Source: Nageia nagi
Taxonomy: Eukaryota > Pinophyta
Direction of reading: 5' to 3'
Length of the DNA stretch: 64,000 bases
NCBI GenBank assembly: GCA_050084985.1
Contig: JBITNC010000002.1
Location: 22,506,001 to 22,570,000, forward strand
This document shows, piece by piece, positions 22,137-33,378 of the stretch. Position 1 is the stretch's first letter, and each line of letters opens with the position of its first letter. Both the position numbers and the translations under genes were made by a program. The notes under the pieces were generated by a model. The model saw only the letters and a program-made list of their open reading frames with translations, made no database searches and was not told where the DNA came from.

Positions 22137-23176
22137 GGAGTAAAGGTTGAATTCTTATTGAATCTTTTGTAACTTCTTGCTTCTTAATAAAGTTGTTGAA
22201 TATTTTTTTTGTATACTTTGTTTATACATTCCTCTGTTTGGTGACTATAAGTAATGGCTTGGAATCTTAGTGATGACTTATAGTATACCACAAATCTAAG
22301 CACGTTATATCAAGGAGAAAGTTCTTGATGAAATAACTATAACTCTGTTCATCTGACTTTGACTCTTCTGATTTATTCACTAGCTACTTTAGAAACTTTG
22401 TTGTGTACACTTTGAAAGTTTCTTATGGTAGTGAAGTTATCCTCAAGGGGGAGTGAAGTTTGAATTATTATGTTGGATTCATGTTTGTGATGATAAATTC
22501 ATCAATAGAAGGATATTTTGTTATATAGTGTTGATCTTAGATGTACACCTTTGTGGTTAGTTCACTCTGTGTAAGGAACTGATGGTACATTTTGTTTTGT
22601 TATTACTATGTGAGGAATAAGTATGTGTTTGTTGGAACTATTTGGTTATCCATATGTGAGTGATTTATATGTTCATATGATCTTTTTTATTATTGATCAA
22701 CACATGTATCTAATATATAATATATGACTATGAGTATTGGCTTGGCATCTTCGTGATGATTTATAATGCATAATTGATCAATTTATGGATGGAATTACTT
22801 AGTTCATTTATATTGTATTTGATATGAATGTTTTATATGATTCATCTTACTAATCTTATTTATTAGCTCCTTGTACCTTACAGGCTTCATCTTGAGAATG
22901 CAAGTTACTTACTTTGGGTGGGTAGGCTTATAGAGGCTCACATGTCAACTCAGTGTTGATCGATTACATCTTACAGTGAAACTAATTATGGTTAATGATT
23001 GTATTGTAAACTATTTCTTCAAATAGTATTGTAGTGAGTCTCAAATTAAGATCTTGCTTATTTTCAAAGATGTAAAAATTCTCATCTTCGCTTGTATTTT
23101 TATGGTGGAGAACTCTCTCTTACTCTCTGTTTCTTATTTTCTCTACATTCTATCTCAATATTACATTAAAGGAGAT
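22137..23176 (+). mobile_element. 3' noncoding region of element B
   Basis: About 1 kb lies between the pol end and the 3' LTR, as in C. It contains an internal duplication: gaagttgcc-ctca-aaagggag at 22118-22141 resembles gaagttatcctcaagggggag at 22433-22453. The ggcttgg-atctt-gtgatgactta motif near 22257 recurs near 22740. A purine-rich ttaaaggaga stands just before the LTR at 23166-23175. No gene is seen. Confidence 0.65.
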
Positions 23177-23671
23177 TGTTAGAATTTGTAATGTAATATT
23201 ATGTAATATTTCTCTTTAATGTAAATTCACTTAATGCTTAAAGCATATTTAGATACCTTAAAGCATTAAGGGAATAAAAATATGAAAAAGATTGAAAATA
23301 GGTAGGAGATTAAATATAAAAAATGGATTAAATGTAGGAATATATTTAACCTTACCTTTGCGGAAAATGGAGGTTAAAGAGTGGATTTCTTCTTATAAAT
23401 AGAGAGGAACCCCCCCTCTCATATTGTACAATGGTTAAGCAAGTTTTGCTATAGGTTTAGAGTTTGAGAGAGAGAGAGAGAAGAGATTTTGTAAGAAAGG
23501 TCCTTGAGAATAAGAAGATCTTAGTTAGTGGATGTACTATTAAGGAGGGAGAAACCATTTTATATCTTGTGTTATTTATGATATTATGTTGAGTTATTAT
23601 GTTAATTTTGTAAGTGCCTTCTTGAGATCTTGGTAGATTAAAACTTAATTCAAAAAGGGTTAATTTCATCA
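23177..23671 (+). repeat. 3' LTR of copia element B
   Basis: It starts TGTTAGAATTTGTAATG as the LTR of C does, has a TATA-like cttataaatagagagg near 23391-23406, a GA repeat near 23467, and ends about 23671 with TTTCATCA, comparable to TTCCTTCA of C. The 5' LTR of B is absent from the window. The right edge is approximate because no target duplication can be tested. Confidence 0.75.
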
Positions 23672-24401
23672 CTCCCAGCATGAGGATTCCCCTTGGTCAA
23701 CAATGAGTTTGTTCACATAAGCTTTGTGTTGAGAAGGACCACCACATTCCACAACGAGAGAGGACTTATCAACTTTTTTCTCTATGAGAGGTGGAGAAAG
23801 AAGAGCACTCGATTTTCACATGTACTATCTACTATGAGATTCAAGGATGGTATTATTGCTTATACAAGGATTCCTAAGGCTCATTGTCCACATTTTTTTG
23901 TTATCTTGACCAGATATGCCTAGCACGTTTCTTGCAAGAGATCATCCTCTTTAGGAGAGTATATTTACAATGATCCATAAAGACCCCTCATACCACCAAA
24001 ATTGATCAACTCTTTCTTGTAGCCTATTTCAGATCCCACTATTAGGAAATATCCTCTAGAAAATACTCTTCAATATGTTCATAATCTTAGGTCAATGAGA
24101 CATCATCTCATATCTCAGAAAGGTACCACCCAATCATAGCTTGGATGATAACTATGTATCACCAATTTTCTTTCCTCTATGAGTGATCCCTCTTCTACCT
24201 TGGGACACTCTTAATAATATAGTTTTATTATTTTATTTTGTTTTGTTATTCCTTAGGGTTCTCAACCTTAGTGCTTTATATCATTCAACTGGATTGTACT
24301 ATTGAGTCCTTTTGAGCTATTTTTGGCCACTCATAGACATTAAAATATATTTCTATTTCTATTTTCTCTACAATAAAAAATTCTATTTTTTAGATATATT
24401 A
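23672..24401. other. Intergenic, no recognised gene
   Basis: An open frame at 23693-23923 (MVNNEFVHISFVLRRTTTFH start) has no motif I recognise. The rest shows scattered stops in all frames. It could be decayed transposon code. Confidence 0.4.
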
Positions 24402-24640
24402 GAGCTTGATCTACACCAAACTCAATGAAGGAAAATGAGTTTTATACTTCTTTGAGATAATATGTTGAAATATACTTTTGCAGTACTTATGTGATTGCAA
24501 TGGAAATAAATTTTTAATTAGAATATACTTCAAATGTACAAAATGTTCAATGAATATTCCATGAACCATTGTCACTTGTGGACTTGGTTTTAACAACATT
24601 CAATACCCATGAAAGAGATGTTGAACCTATTCATGCTCTA
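24402..24640 (-). pseudogene. Coding relic, copy 1 of the segment upstream of the kinase gene
   Basis: About 240 bp here match the segment 45293-45535 in the same orientation. On the minus strand the frame 24411-24599 includes YILIKNLFPLQSHKYC, and the 45-kb copy reads YIPIKNLFPLQSNKYC. Of six base differences within these codons four are synonymous, so the shared ancestor was probably coding. The product is not recognised. Position next to the kinase in the other copy suggests a receptor ectodomain exon. Confidence 0.5.
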
Positions 24641-24649
24641 TCTATGTGG

Positions 24650-25190
24650 AGGAAAGCCATAAGTACAGATAAGTAGTATGAGTTGGCCATCGCTAAACTC
24701 TAAGGAGGAGAACAACTTTTTTGGTTTGAAATATTTATGTAAGAAATTTATAAAATTTTTAAATAAGAAATTAAAAAATATAGAAATTTTTATATAAGAA
24801 ATTTAGAAATTTTGAATCTCTTGAATTTAATTTTTTTAGTAGAATATTTATTATGTATTTTATTTTTATTTTGATGTGTAAATTAGATATCGAATTGTAA
24901 AGAAAAGAAATGTTTAAAGCATATCTCCTTATTCTCTAACTCTTTCATTAAAACTTTTTTTAATGAAAAAGGGAATTTTAATTAATTAAAAAGCTTTTAC
25001 AATAAAAAAGAGTGGTGGGTGGTTTATGCAATACTTCAAGTTGTTTTCATACTAACCTTAACTATGGGTTAGGAAATCACAATACAAAAACTTTATATTA
25101 ACCTAAACCTTGAGCTAAATGGTCCATAATTATGAAAAAATAAATAAACACAAACAATATTAACATAGTGGCTAAATGAGCATTTGATAG
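24650..25190. other. AT-rich intergenic, nothing recognised
   Basis: The stretch holds A/T runs and a palindromic ctttttaatgaaaaag-like word near 24950-24975. No gene or repeat family is recognisable. Confidence 0.5.
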
Positions 25191-26490
25191 AAATCAAGTA
25201 TCCTCATGGGATGAGCCCTTAGTGGATGCCTCATAATTTACCATGCATTAGCATTGATTAGAGGAAATAGGCCAGAAATCCCATCCATCATTAGCAAGAA
25301 AGGGTCTACCATCTTTTTCCATCTCATTGCTCCATCCATAAGTAGGCTAGATAGGACAGGGTAGTTCAGATCAATCATGTTGCACATGAGTATCATTAGT
25401 GAAAAAATGCCCCAACCTACCATCTAAGAATATGACATCGATAAGTTCCATTCATCATGGTGGTGTGAGGAGCTCACCCTTGCATCATTGAATAACTTAT
25501 GCATCAAGTTCGGTTGAGACTAATGTCAGTCCACATGTTGTGATCATGCATGTGATGGAGGATGATGATATGAGTGGGACCATAAGTGATCCTATGAAAA
25601 AATGCTAGGATGAAACCAACTAATTAACCATGGAACGCTACTCCAATAATTTAGAAGGGTGTTAGGTTAAGCAAGCTTAACCTTAACTTTATGAGCTTGA
25701 TCAATAATCTATAGCCAAACATCAAAGAAAATTTCTAATTTATCAGAGAGAATTCCATGGATGGTTGAAGTTTTTTAAATATAATCTTATTTCTAGAATT
25801 CAAGATATACAAAAGTAGGATAACATGAAAAATTTGTCAAACATCATATAAAGAAAGGATAAGGGTGAAGGTATCCCCTAATAAAGCATGTTGCTAAGAA
25901 AAAAGAAATGGGCATATAAGAAGAAAAAAATGAGGTTACCCATTCCCAAGAAATTATTGAATGTTTACATGATGAAAAATATGCATACTTGACTTTAGTT
26001 CACTACAAAAAAATATCTAGGGTTAGGGACACCTAGATCATGAATACAAGAACCTAGTAGGAGGCCTTGATATAATAAACTCCAGATAAAAAAGGACTTT
26101 TTAGGCTCAAGGTATGAAGCCAATGCTAATGAAAAATGAAATTTCCATTATGAATGATGTGAAACAAGATCCCTTTTTTCATTCAACTGAGGGATTATGG
26201 GAGATTCTGGTCGGATCCAAGCATAGCAAAGAGAAACTCTATAATTAAGGATAGGGGTGTTCACATGCTAACCCTAGTATTTCATCCATAATGTTTGAGA
26301 GTACACACCTATCTTTTGTAATATGGAGGAAGGCATGAGCTCAATAATGGTATCATATATAACCTTGTTTGCACTATCTAGATGAAATGTGTGCTTGAAA
26401 TTCTCCTAGGGAACCCAATCCTAGGTATGCTATTAGAAAATAATTAGCAATAAATAAAATTCCTCTCTTAAAATTTTTTCTAACACGAAT
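25190..26490 (-). pseudogene. LINE 1 (minus strand) ORF2 C-terminal, zinc-binding RT-associated domain
   Basis: Reading the minus strand in shifting frames gives FIWSLLYQGLLLGSCIHDLG followed by VPNPRYFF near 25990-26100. This is the pattern of the zf-RVT domain at the end of plant LINE ORF2 (GLLLG.R.H.LGVPNP.C.FC), with the cysteines lost. Further on comes SYFCISWNLEIRLYLKNFNH, the W..W..RN..LF.N segment that follows it. There are many stops. It appears to be the continuation of the fragment at 27900-28850, interrupted by a satellite-like array. Confidence 0.6.
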
Positions 26491-26499
26491 CCATTAAAT

Positions 26500-27850
26500 T
26501 TGTACTAGAGGTAAGCCTTGTAACTGATAGCACGGTAAATTTTAAGACCCCTCCTCTAAAAATGACCTATAAAATTTTGGCAAATCTCCTTGAAACTTGT
26601 TTAGAAATGATGGGTAAATTAAGTAGAAAAATAAATTTACTATGTAAATTGGTAGGCAAATTTTATATAGATTTTTAAAAAATATGTAAAAAACTAGAAA
26701 TTATTTTTGCAGATCATTTGGAACTTATTGCATATCAAAATGGGTGTAAATGTTATGCATTAACTTTTTAGAAATGCACTTCATTTATAAATTGATTATG
26801 TAAATGTAATTTTTTTATTTTTATTTTTTGTAAAGAATTTTGCAAGTTCTAGTGTAAACATTATTTTTTTACACCAATTTAGGTGTAAACATTATTCATT
26901 TACTTTTTTTATAAATGCATTTAATTTATACATTACCAAGGTAAACATAGTTCATTAATCCATTTTTTTTATTATAAAGAATTTTAAAAGTTTAGGTGTA
27001 AATGCAATTTATTTAAACTAGTTTGGAAGTAAACATTGCTTGTTTATGTCATGTAAGTACATTTCGTTTATACATGGAGGTTTTAGATCAATGTTAGATT
27101 TGTAGCAGATGCAAGAATGGATATTTTGGACCAGTTGCAATGAGGGAGGTTCGTGATTAGTTATAGAACCTGACCAATTAAACTTGTTGTAGATTAAAAT
27201 GGGTGTAGAAGTTATGTGTGTACTTTGTATAAACCCATTTATTTTATACATTGTTGGTGTAAATTAATTCTTTTATCCATTTTTTTATTATAAATAATTT
27301 TACAAGTTCAGGTGTAAATGCAATTCATTTAGACCAATTTTGGTATAAATGTTATTTGTTTACTTATTGTAAATGTACTTCATTTATACATTGCTAGTGT
27401 AAATGCAATTCATTCATCTATGTTTTTGTTGTAAATAATTTTATATGTTTGGGGTATTAAGCACATTTTTTTCAGACATTTCAAATTGATGATAGATTTA
27501 AAGATTCAAATTTGATGAAAGAATGGAGCTTTTGAACTAAATGTAATGAGGGAGATTCTAGAGTAGTTATAGAACCTAAATGACTAAACTTGTTGTGGAT
27601 TAAAATATTACAAATTAGTTACAATTTTACAAAAATTCATGACTAAGAAAATATTGATATTCTATTGGATAAAAAAATAAGTATAAAGTTTTAGCTTCCT
27701 TTATGATGCAATGGACTGATGGTATAGGATAGGATTTGTATATGTATACATACATATTGACCTATAGGTGGCTATTTTGGTGAGATTAATTTTATTTTTA
27801 TTTTTTTAATTTTAAGAAAAAAGTGCACCAAATAGTATTATAATCAAAGC
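26500..27850. repeat. Satellite-like tandem array inside LINE 1
   Basis: A motif of the form ggtgtaaatgcaattcattt then a-accaattttggtgtaaacattatt-gtttact recurs near 26745, 26880, 26993, 27210, 27310 and 27385. A second block, atgagggag..ttagttatagaacct..tgactaaacttgttgt-gattaaaat, occurs at 27145-27200 and 27510-27605. The larger period is roughly 400 bp with subrepeats of about 110 bp. The array is AT-rich and noncoding. Confidence 0.65.
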
Positions 27851-27879
27851 CTAATATATTTAAAAAAAATAAAAAATAC

Positions 27880-28850
27880 TTGTATAACTGTTGACTATTA
27901 TAAAAAAAAAACTTATGAAATCTTGGCATTATTGTGGCAATGACTATGCACTATATTAGACAAATCAAAAATTAGGAATCCAAAATTATAGCCATGATTA
28001 GCCAAATAACCCACTAAAATTTTACTTGACTGATAGAGAGGACCACCAAATATTGAGCTTGTTAACATACAATCCCTTGTGAAAGTTATCACCATTCCAT
28101 TTGATCTAAGGAATAAGTTATTGCCATGCTTTCCAAATACCTTTGATCATAAATGAGCTTGGAATTTTTATGAATACTAGTGAAAGAATCAATGAAGGAA
28201 GATACATACACTTCCATGCCTTTTGGTTAAGAAGAATACTGATAGAAATAAAGTGGCAGATAAGAATATTCCATGTCTCAAAACCTTTTAGGGCTCATAT
28301 GGTCCACTTGACACAAAGAGTAGTACCTTTATGTTTACAATCTAGAAGCCCCCATGTTGCATAAGTCTTTGGGAAGGAAGTAGATACTCCATGCTACTAT
28401 ATGAAAGCCTTTTCTCTCTACATTACTTATCCATAGGAAATAATGCAAGAGTTTTTCTAGATTATTATAACATGCTTGGGAAGGAATCCATCATGAAGAG
28501 TAGTAAACATGGGTGGAAGAAAGGATTTTAGAACAAATTTAAAATTTACTAGCCAAGTATAGCTTTTTTGGAATTATAGTAGTTTGATTTCTTTTCAACC
28601 TTATTAATCACATAGCACCATAGTTGGGAAGGTGAACCCTAAAATGCAAAAGGGATTCCTAGGAACTTGAAGACTTCTCCTAGAAGTATATAATTCCATA
28701 AGAATTATGTGGACAAGAGGGTATGGGTAATGGAGATTGCCTATAGCAAAATATTGTCTTCCATTGAATATTTGAGCCTAATGATTTGTAAAAAATATCT
28801 AGATAATTGAAAGCCTCAAAGATAAATTTCTTAATAAAACCACTTTATTT
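27880..28850 (-). pseudogene. LINE 1 (minus strand) ORF2, region after reverse transcriptase
   Basis: On the minus strand, in shifting frames, GSPSQLWCYVINKVEKKSN, a FHPCLLLFMMDSFPSM-like stretch, MDKxCREKRLSYSSMEYLLPSQRL then HGGF and TTLCVKWTI correspond to the plant LINE block after RT (FLW.....RK..H.VAWS..CLPK..GGLG..D....G.ALC.KW). IWKAWQ and LNIWWSSLS follow near 28030-28130. Several frameshifts are needed. It starts abruptly near 28850, 10 bp from the oppositely oriented LINE 2. Confidence 0.65.
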
Positions 28851-28859
28851 CTTAAAAAA

Positions 28860-31790
28860 ATGAAGGAGAAGTTGAAAACTATAATAAAATATCTTTTGGA
28901 AACATTGCTGACCATCGCACAAGATTAGAGTTTGATCTCCAATTGATTAAAGAAAGGTTACAATATGAACAAGATACACCAATGATTGAATTAGAACACA
29001 CACTTTTCTAAAAAAATACATTAAATATACCTCTAGGAAGAGATATTTTGGAGGTAAAAATCAAGGATCTAAGGGTTATAAGAAGGTGATTGAAATATAA
29101 AATACTTCCATGCCTCTACCATGTCACACATGGATATTAACTGAATCAACACACTTCACATAATTGATAGGTATATCCTCTCCACCAAAAATATCTTGAT
29201 CATCATATTATCTCCTTTTGCAAAGGCTTACTAATTAAAGAGCTAGTTGAAAGAAAAGAGGCCCAAGACAAATTTATGTGATACACACCAACACTAGTTA
29301 CCCCATCCAAAATGAAATTCTCTTAGGTATAATCTCTGAAGAATAAATCTTCTTAATGATCTCATAGATGAAAAGTTATGGTGCATCAGGCCTAGATGAA
29401 TTTCCTTTAGGATTATATCAACACTTCTTGAACTTGTTTTCCAAGAATATTTCCAATCCAAATAGGTTTTGGGAAGAATGAACTACACTTTTCTAGTCCT
29501 AATTCCAAAATTAGTTGATGTTGATACCATTGAGGCCTTCTTCCCTATCTCACTATGGAATTGCATCTACACGATTGTATCTAAAGTCAAAACCAATCGT
29601 CTTAAGCTAATTATACTCACCATTATCTTGAATGAGCAGAAGCCATTCATTAAGGGAAGAAAATCATAGATGGTCCCATCATCATTAATGAACTAATTCA
29701 CTCTCTCAACACACAAAAGAGCAAAGGATTTCTAATGAAGTTGGATATGATGAAATCCTTTGATTGTATAAGTTTTGGAGATTACTTTTTGCATGGTAAA
29801 GAAATTTAGTTTGGGAACATCCTAGATTCAATGGATAGCAACCCTCATTAAAGAACCTTACTTTTCCATCCTTATAAATGGAATTGCAAAAGGATTATTC
29901 AAAATCTTCCATGGCCTATGAAAAGGTGACACTATTTCTCTTTACCTTTTTATTATTCTCTCTAAATCCCTTGGAAGAGATCTAAATCACCTTTAATTGA
30001 TTAGTAAAATTAAAGGCTTGCATATTAACACTTACGCCCCCTATTACCCACTCCCAATTTGTATATGACACCCTTATTGATTCTTAATCCTCAGCTTAAC
30101 AGATCCATTTGATAAAATCCCTTCTTGACTCTTATGAGATCACTTCAAGGAAGGCAATGAATAACTTAAATTATGAAATCTACAACCTCAACTTCCCACT
30201 GAGCCTTTTGAACATGGTTTCCTGCCACAATAGAATCTTCATTGATACACTACCCAAAACCTATCATGGAATTCCTCTCTTATAAAGGGAACATGTGGGA
30301 AACTTCTAGGAAAAAATTAAAGAAAAGCTCTTCACGCTAGCAAACTAGAAATCAGAATGGGTATCTTTAACTGAATGACTAGTTCATATCCAATTTGTCC
30401 TAAGTTATTTTTTCAATTTTTTGGATTGCTTCCAAAATAATCCTTGAATTAGAATGCATCATGCAAAATTACCTCTAATAGGGAAAATTATAAGAGAAAA
30501 GGATTCATTAAATTATGTGTGATATAGTCTTCTTAGATGTTAGTAAAGGTGGTCTCCGAATCAGAAAAATATGCATCATGAATACAACCTTATTGTGCAA
30601 GTTAGTATGTCATATCTACTATGATCATAATTCTCTTTGGAGAAAATTCCTAAGGTTTAAGTACCATAAAAAAGACTAGGTTGAGCACATATTCACAGTT
30701 ATTGATACCCCTATACAATCAATGATATGGAATGGAATTAGGCAGGCTCATCCTCAAATTATTTTGCTTCCTAAAATGGATAGTTTCTAAAAGGAATAAG
30801 GTTGATTTAAGAAATGATACATGGATAACTCCTCTCCCCTCATGTACATAAATAACCTCAACCAGTTGTTGGAATATCTTAGCCAACAATGGGGAAAACT
30901 AGTCCATAATTACTGGTGTTGATCAAATACAAATGGGATTTATCGAAAAAGTATGGTTAAGACTTCATCCCCTTTGTTCACATTTAGCTTAGGATAAAGC
31001 TATTCTAGAATCACTACTCCTCCTCTACTAACTTAAGTCAGATACTAAAAATCATATAGCTTGGTCTCTATCTCCTTTAGGCATGTACTTTGTCCCATCA
31101 ACTTATCAAGCACTCTCTCCTAATGCTTTTCATAAATTTATACCTTTAGTTTGGAGAAAAATATGGTCCTCAAAATTCTACTTGAAGGCAAATATTTTCT
31201 TGTGGATACCAGTTTATGAAAATATCCTCTTTGGAAAATATGTTCATAAGTGAGGATGGCAAAATATCCTTTCTTATGTGTTATATGATGAAGTTCTTGA
31301 GATTGACAGCCACCTCTTTATTTATATTCCTCTAATTTGTGGTATAAAATATTCAATGCCTCCTCCATTTTTTGGACTCTACCTCTAACAATGGGAATGT
31401 TGATGTAGACTTGGTCCCCCCCATACTACTAAAAGTATGGAATGTATGGACTGAGCATAATAACAAAATGTTTAGGCACTCTAAATTCCCTAAAGATAAA
31501 ATATGAAAAAACTTGGGAAATTAATTTTGAAACATATGGGATGCCTCTGTAGCCAACAACTCCATCTCTTGAGCACTAGCTAGGATAATTAAGTAATGCA
31601 ATACTAGTGATCTATTCTACATGCCTAGAGAAAACACTCTCAAGTAAATGAAATTTAAGATGCAAGACTACCTTGCTATGCTGGCTTAATCCTAATTACT
31701 ATGATTTTCATAGAGTACTATCTATTTTCTTTGTAAATTAGTTTCTAACCAGCATTGGGTGACTCTACTCCCAATGGCCTCCTCCTTTTG
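28860..31790 (+). pseudogene. LINE 2 (plus strand) ORF2 relic: linker, reverse transcriptase, zf-RVT
   Basis: Plus-strand text in shifting frames: EEIFWRxKSRIxGLxEGD then NIKYFHASTMSH near 29040-29130 (classic LINE endonuclease-RT linker), YTFLVLIPKLVDVDTIEAFF then PISLWN at 29480-29570 (RT start), IILNEQKPFIKGRKS at 29620, GFLMKLDMMKSFD near 29727-29760, KGGLRIRKICIMNTTLLCKL near 30545-30605, and HIAWSLSPLGMYFVPSTYQA .. IFLWIPVYENILFGKYVHK near 31050-31250 (zf-RVT region). Many stops and shifts. The FADD catalytic block is not clearly seen. There is no endonuclease domain, so it is 5'-truncated. No poly(A) tail is obvious. Confidence 0.8.
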
Positions 31791-32333
31791 TATATAGGAT
31801 ACCTGCAAATAGATGATGACACTTTCAGTTGTTACATGCATATACATCATGCTTTTCGCTTAGAATATTTATTCATCAAATTCATACTAGCATTTGATAT
31901 GACCCATGAACCAAATATGTACTTTATGTAAGTTTCCAGATTATTAATAGATCCTTTTTTTACTAACCAAATAAAAATATATTCAAAATACAATACATTT
32001 ATGCATGCATTAAATGCATGGAAGATAAAAACGTTTTCTTAGTGGGAGATAAATGCATTATTGTTAATGAGGATAAACATATTATATTTAGTAGGGGATA
32101 AATACATTGTATTTATTCAAGGGTAAATACATTTTTTTAATGGGGATAACATATTATTTTTATTGGGTGATAAATATATTATATCTATTACTGATTAAAC
32201 ATAATGCATCTATTATTTAGTAAGAATAATGCATTTGTATGTAAATACTATTTGTCATTTCTTTTGGTGGTTTGAAAAGTGACTCTAGTGGAATTACTTA
32301 CTGATTGTTAACACCCGCTGTATTATCATTCCT
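31791..32333. repeat. AT-rich, short repeated aaatacatt words
   Basis: Between 32040 and 32230 a motif ggggataaatacattatntt is loosely repeated about six times at 35-45 bp spacing. No gene is seen. Confidence 0.5.
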
Positions 32334-32684
32334 ATGGATTCACGACTGATAGTCGATTCGAGGAATGACTACTATTGCTCGCTAAAGGATTTGCTGGGAG
32401 GATACCCCTTAATTTTACGCAACTCCAAGTGCGATTCTCTCCTTCGTAAGTGTTTAGATATTCAAGACAAATCACCTGCTGAAGGATTTTCTTGGACTTA
32501 CTATGGCTTGCTAATGGTTTGCACCCATGCTAACGTTAGTGTTCTGGATACGCAAGTAATAATATTCCTTGTAACTTTGCTGCTATCACCCACCAAGGTA
32601 TTTTGCTTTGCTATTGCCCATTGGTTGTCAATACCTATGATGACATCAGAGTTAAATATTACCAATATTACTCCTAGTACCTAG
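32334..32684 (+). CDS. Unrecognised 116-residue ORF
   Basis: It starts at a true ATG (32334) and ends with TAG. Base composition is visibly less AT-rich than both flanks. The product begins MDSRLIVDSRNDYYCSLKDL and has a hydrophobic C-terminal segment, roughly residues 72-100 (VIIFLVTLLLSPTKVFCFAI), that could span a membrane. I recognise no family. A GTAAGT at 32446-32451 could be a splice donor, so it may be an exon piece of a larger or dead host gene. Captured fragment, orphan gene and chance ORF all remain possible. Confidence 0.3.
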   Translation: MDSRLIVDSRNDYYCSLKDLLGGYPLILRNSKCDSLLRKCLDIQDKSPAEGFSWTYYGLLMVCTHANVSVLDTQVIIFLVTLLLSPTKVFCFAIAHWLSIPMMTSELNITNITPST

Positions 32685-32699
32685 GCATTTGGTAAGTGA

Positions 32700-33343
32700 T
32701 CTAGAAAAGCTTCTTATTCAAAATGGGGTTCTGAAAATAGTATTTATAAAATAATATAACATAAAATAAAATGTTAACAAGATTATTTATATATACACAT
32801 GGTTTATATATATAGTTATAAGGTTTATTTATATATGCATAGAGTTTATACATATACACAGTTTACATATGTATGAATGTTTTTTTTAATATTCCATATA
32901 AACATGTTGTATATAAGCACAAGGTTTATTTATATACTTACAAGGTTTATATATATATTCAATAATTTTGTAACATTCCATATAAATAATCTTTATATAC
33001 ATACATGGTTTATAAATATACACACAAGGTCTATATATATAAACGTTGTGTATATATGAGCTTTACATATGCATAGGGTTTATACATGTATGCACAAGAT
33101 TTACTTATATATTTAATTTTTTTTGTAAATTCCATATAAATGGGTTTTATATGCATATTGAGTTTATTTATATATGCATATGGTTCACATATATATTACA
33201 TTTTTTATAAAATTCTATATAAATGAGATTTATATATGTACATAGTTTATACATATATGCACTACATGTATGCACATGGTTTACATATATATTTATTTTT
33301 TTGTAATATTCCATATAAATGGGTTTTATATACGTATAAGGTT

Positions 33344-33377
<34 letters not shown>
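32700..33377. repeat. AT-rich gtttatatatgcata repeat field
   Basis: Words of the form ggtttatatatacacat and ttccatataaat recur every 30-60 bp, ending in (AT)n at about 33349-33374. The same kind of sequence resumes at 40440-41000, on the other side of the foldback element and copia D, so the two blocks were probably one field. Confidence 0.7.

Positions 33378-33378
<1 letters not shown>

Noticed and set aside
3303-23671. Elements A and B as the arms of one giant inverted transposon
   Set aside because: A and B have different internal structures and strongly diverged LTRs, and the flanks (ggtaa and ctccc) do not form a target duplication. They are better read as two related elements head to head.
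25190-31790. A twin-primed (5'-inverted) single LINE insertion
   Set aside because: Both oppositely oriented parts contain the same C-terminal zf-RVT region, while twin priming would give adjacent, non-overlapping parts.
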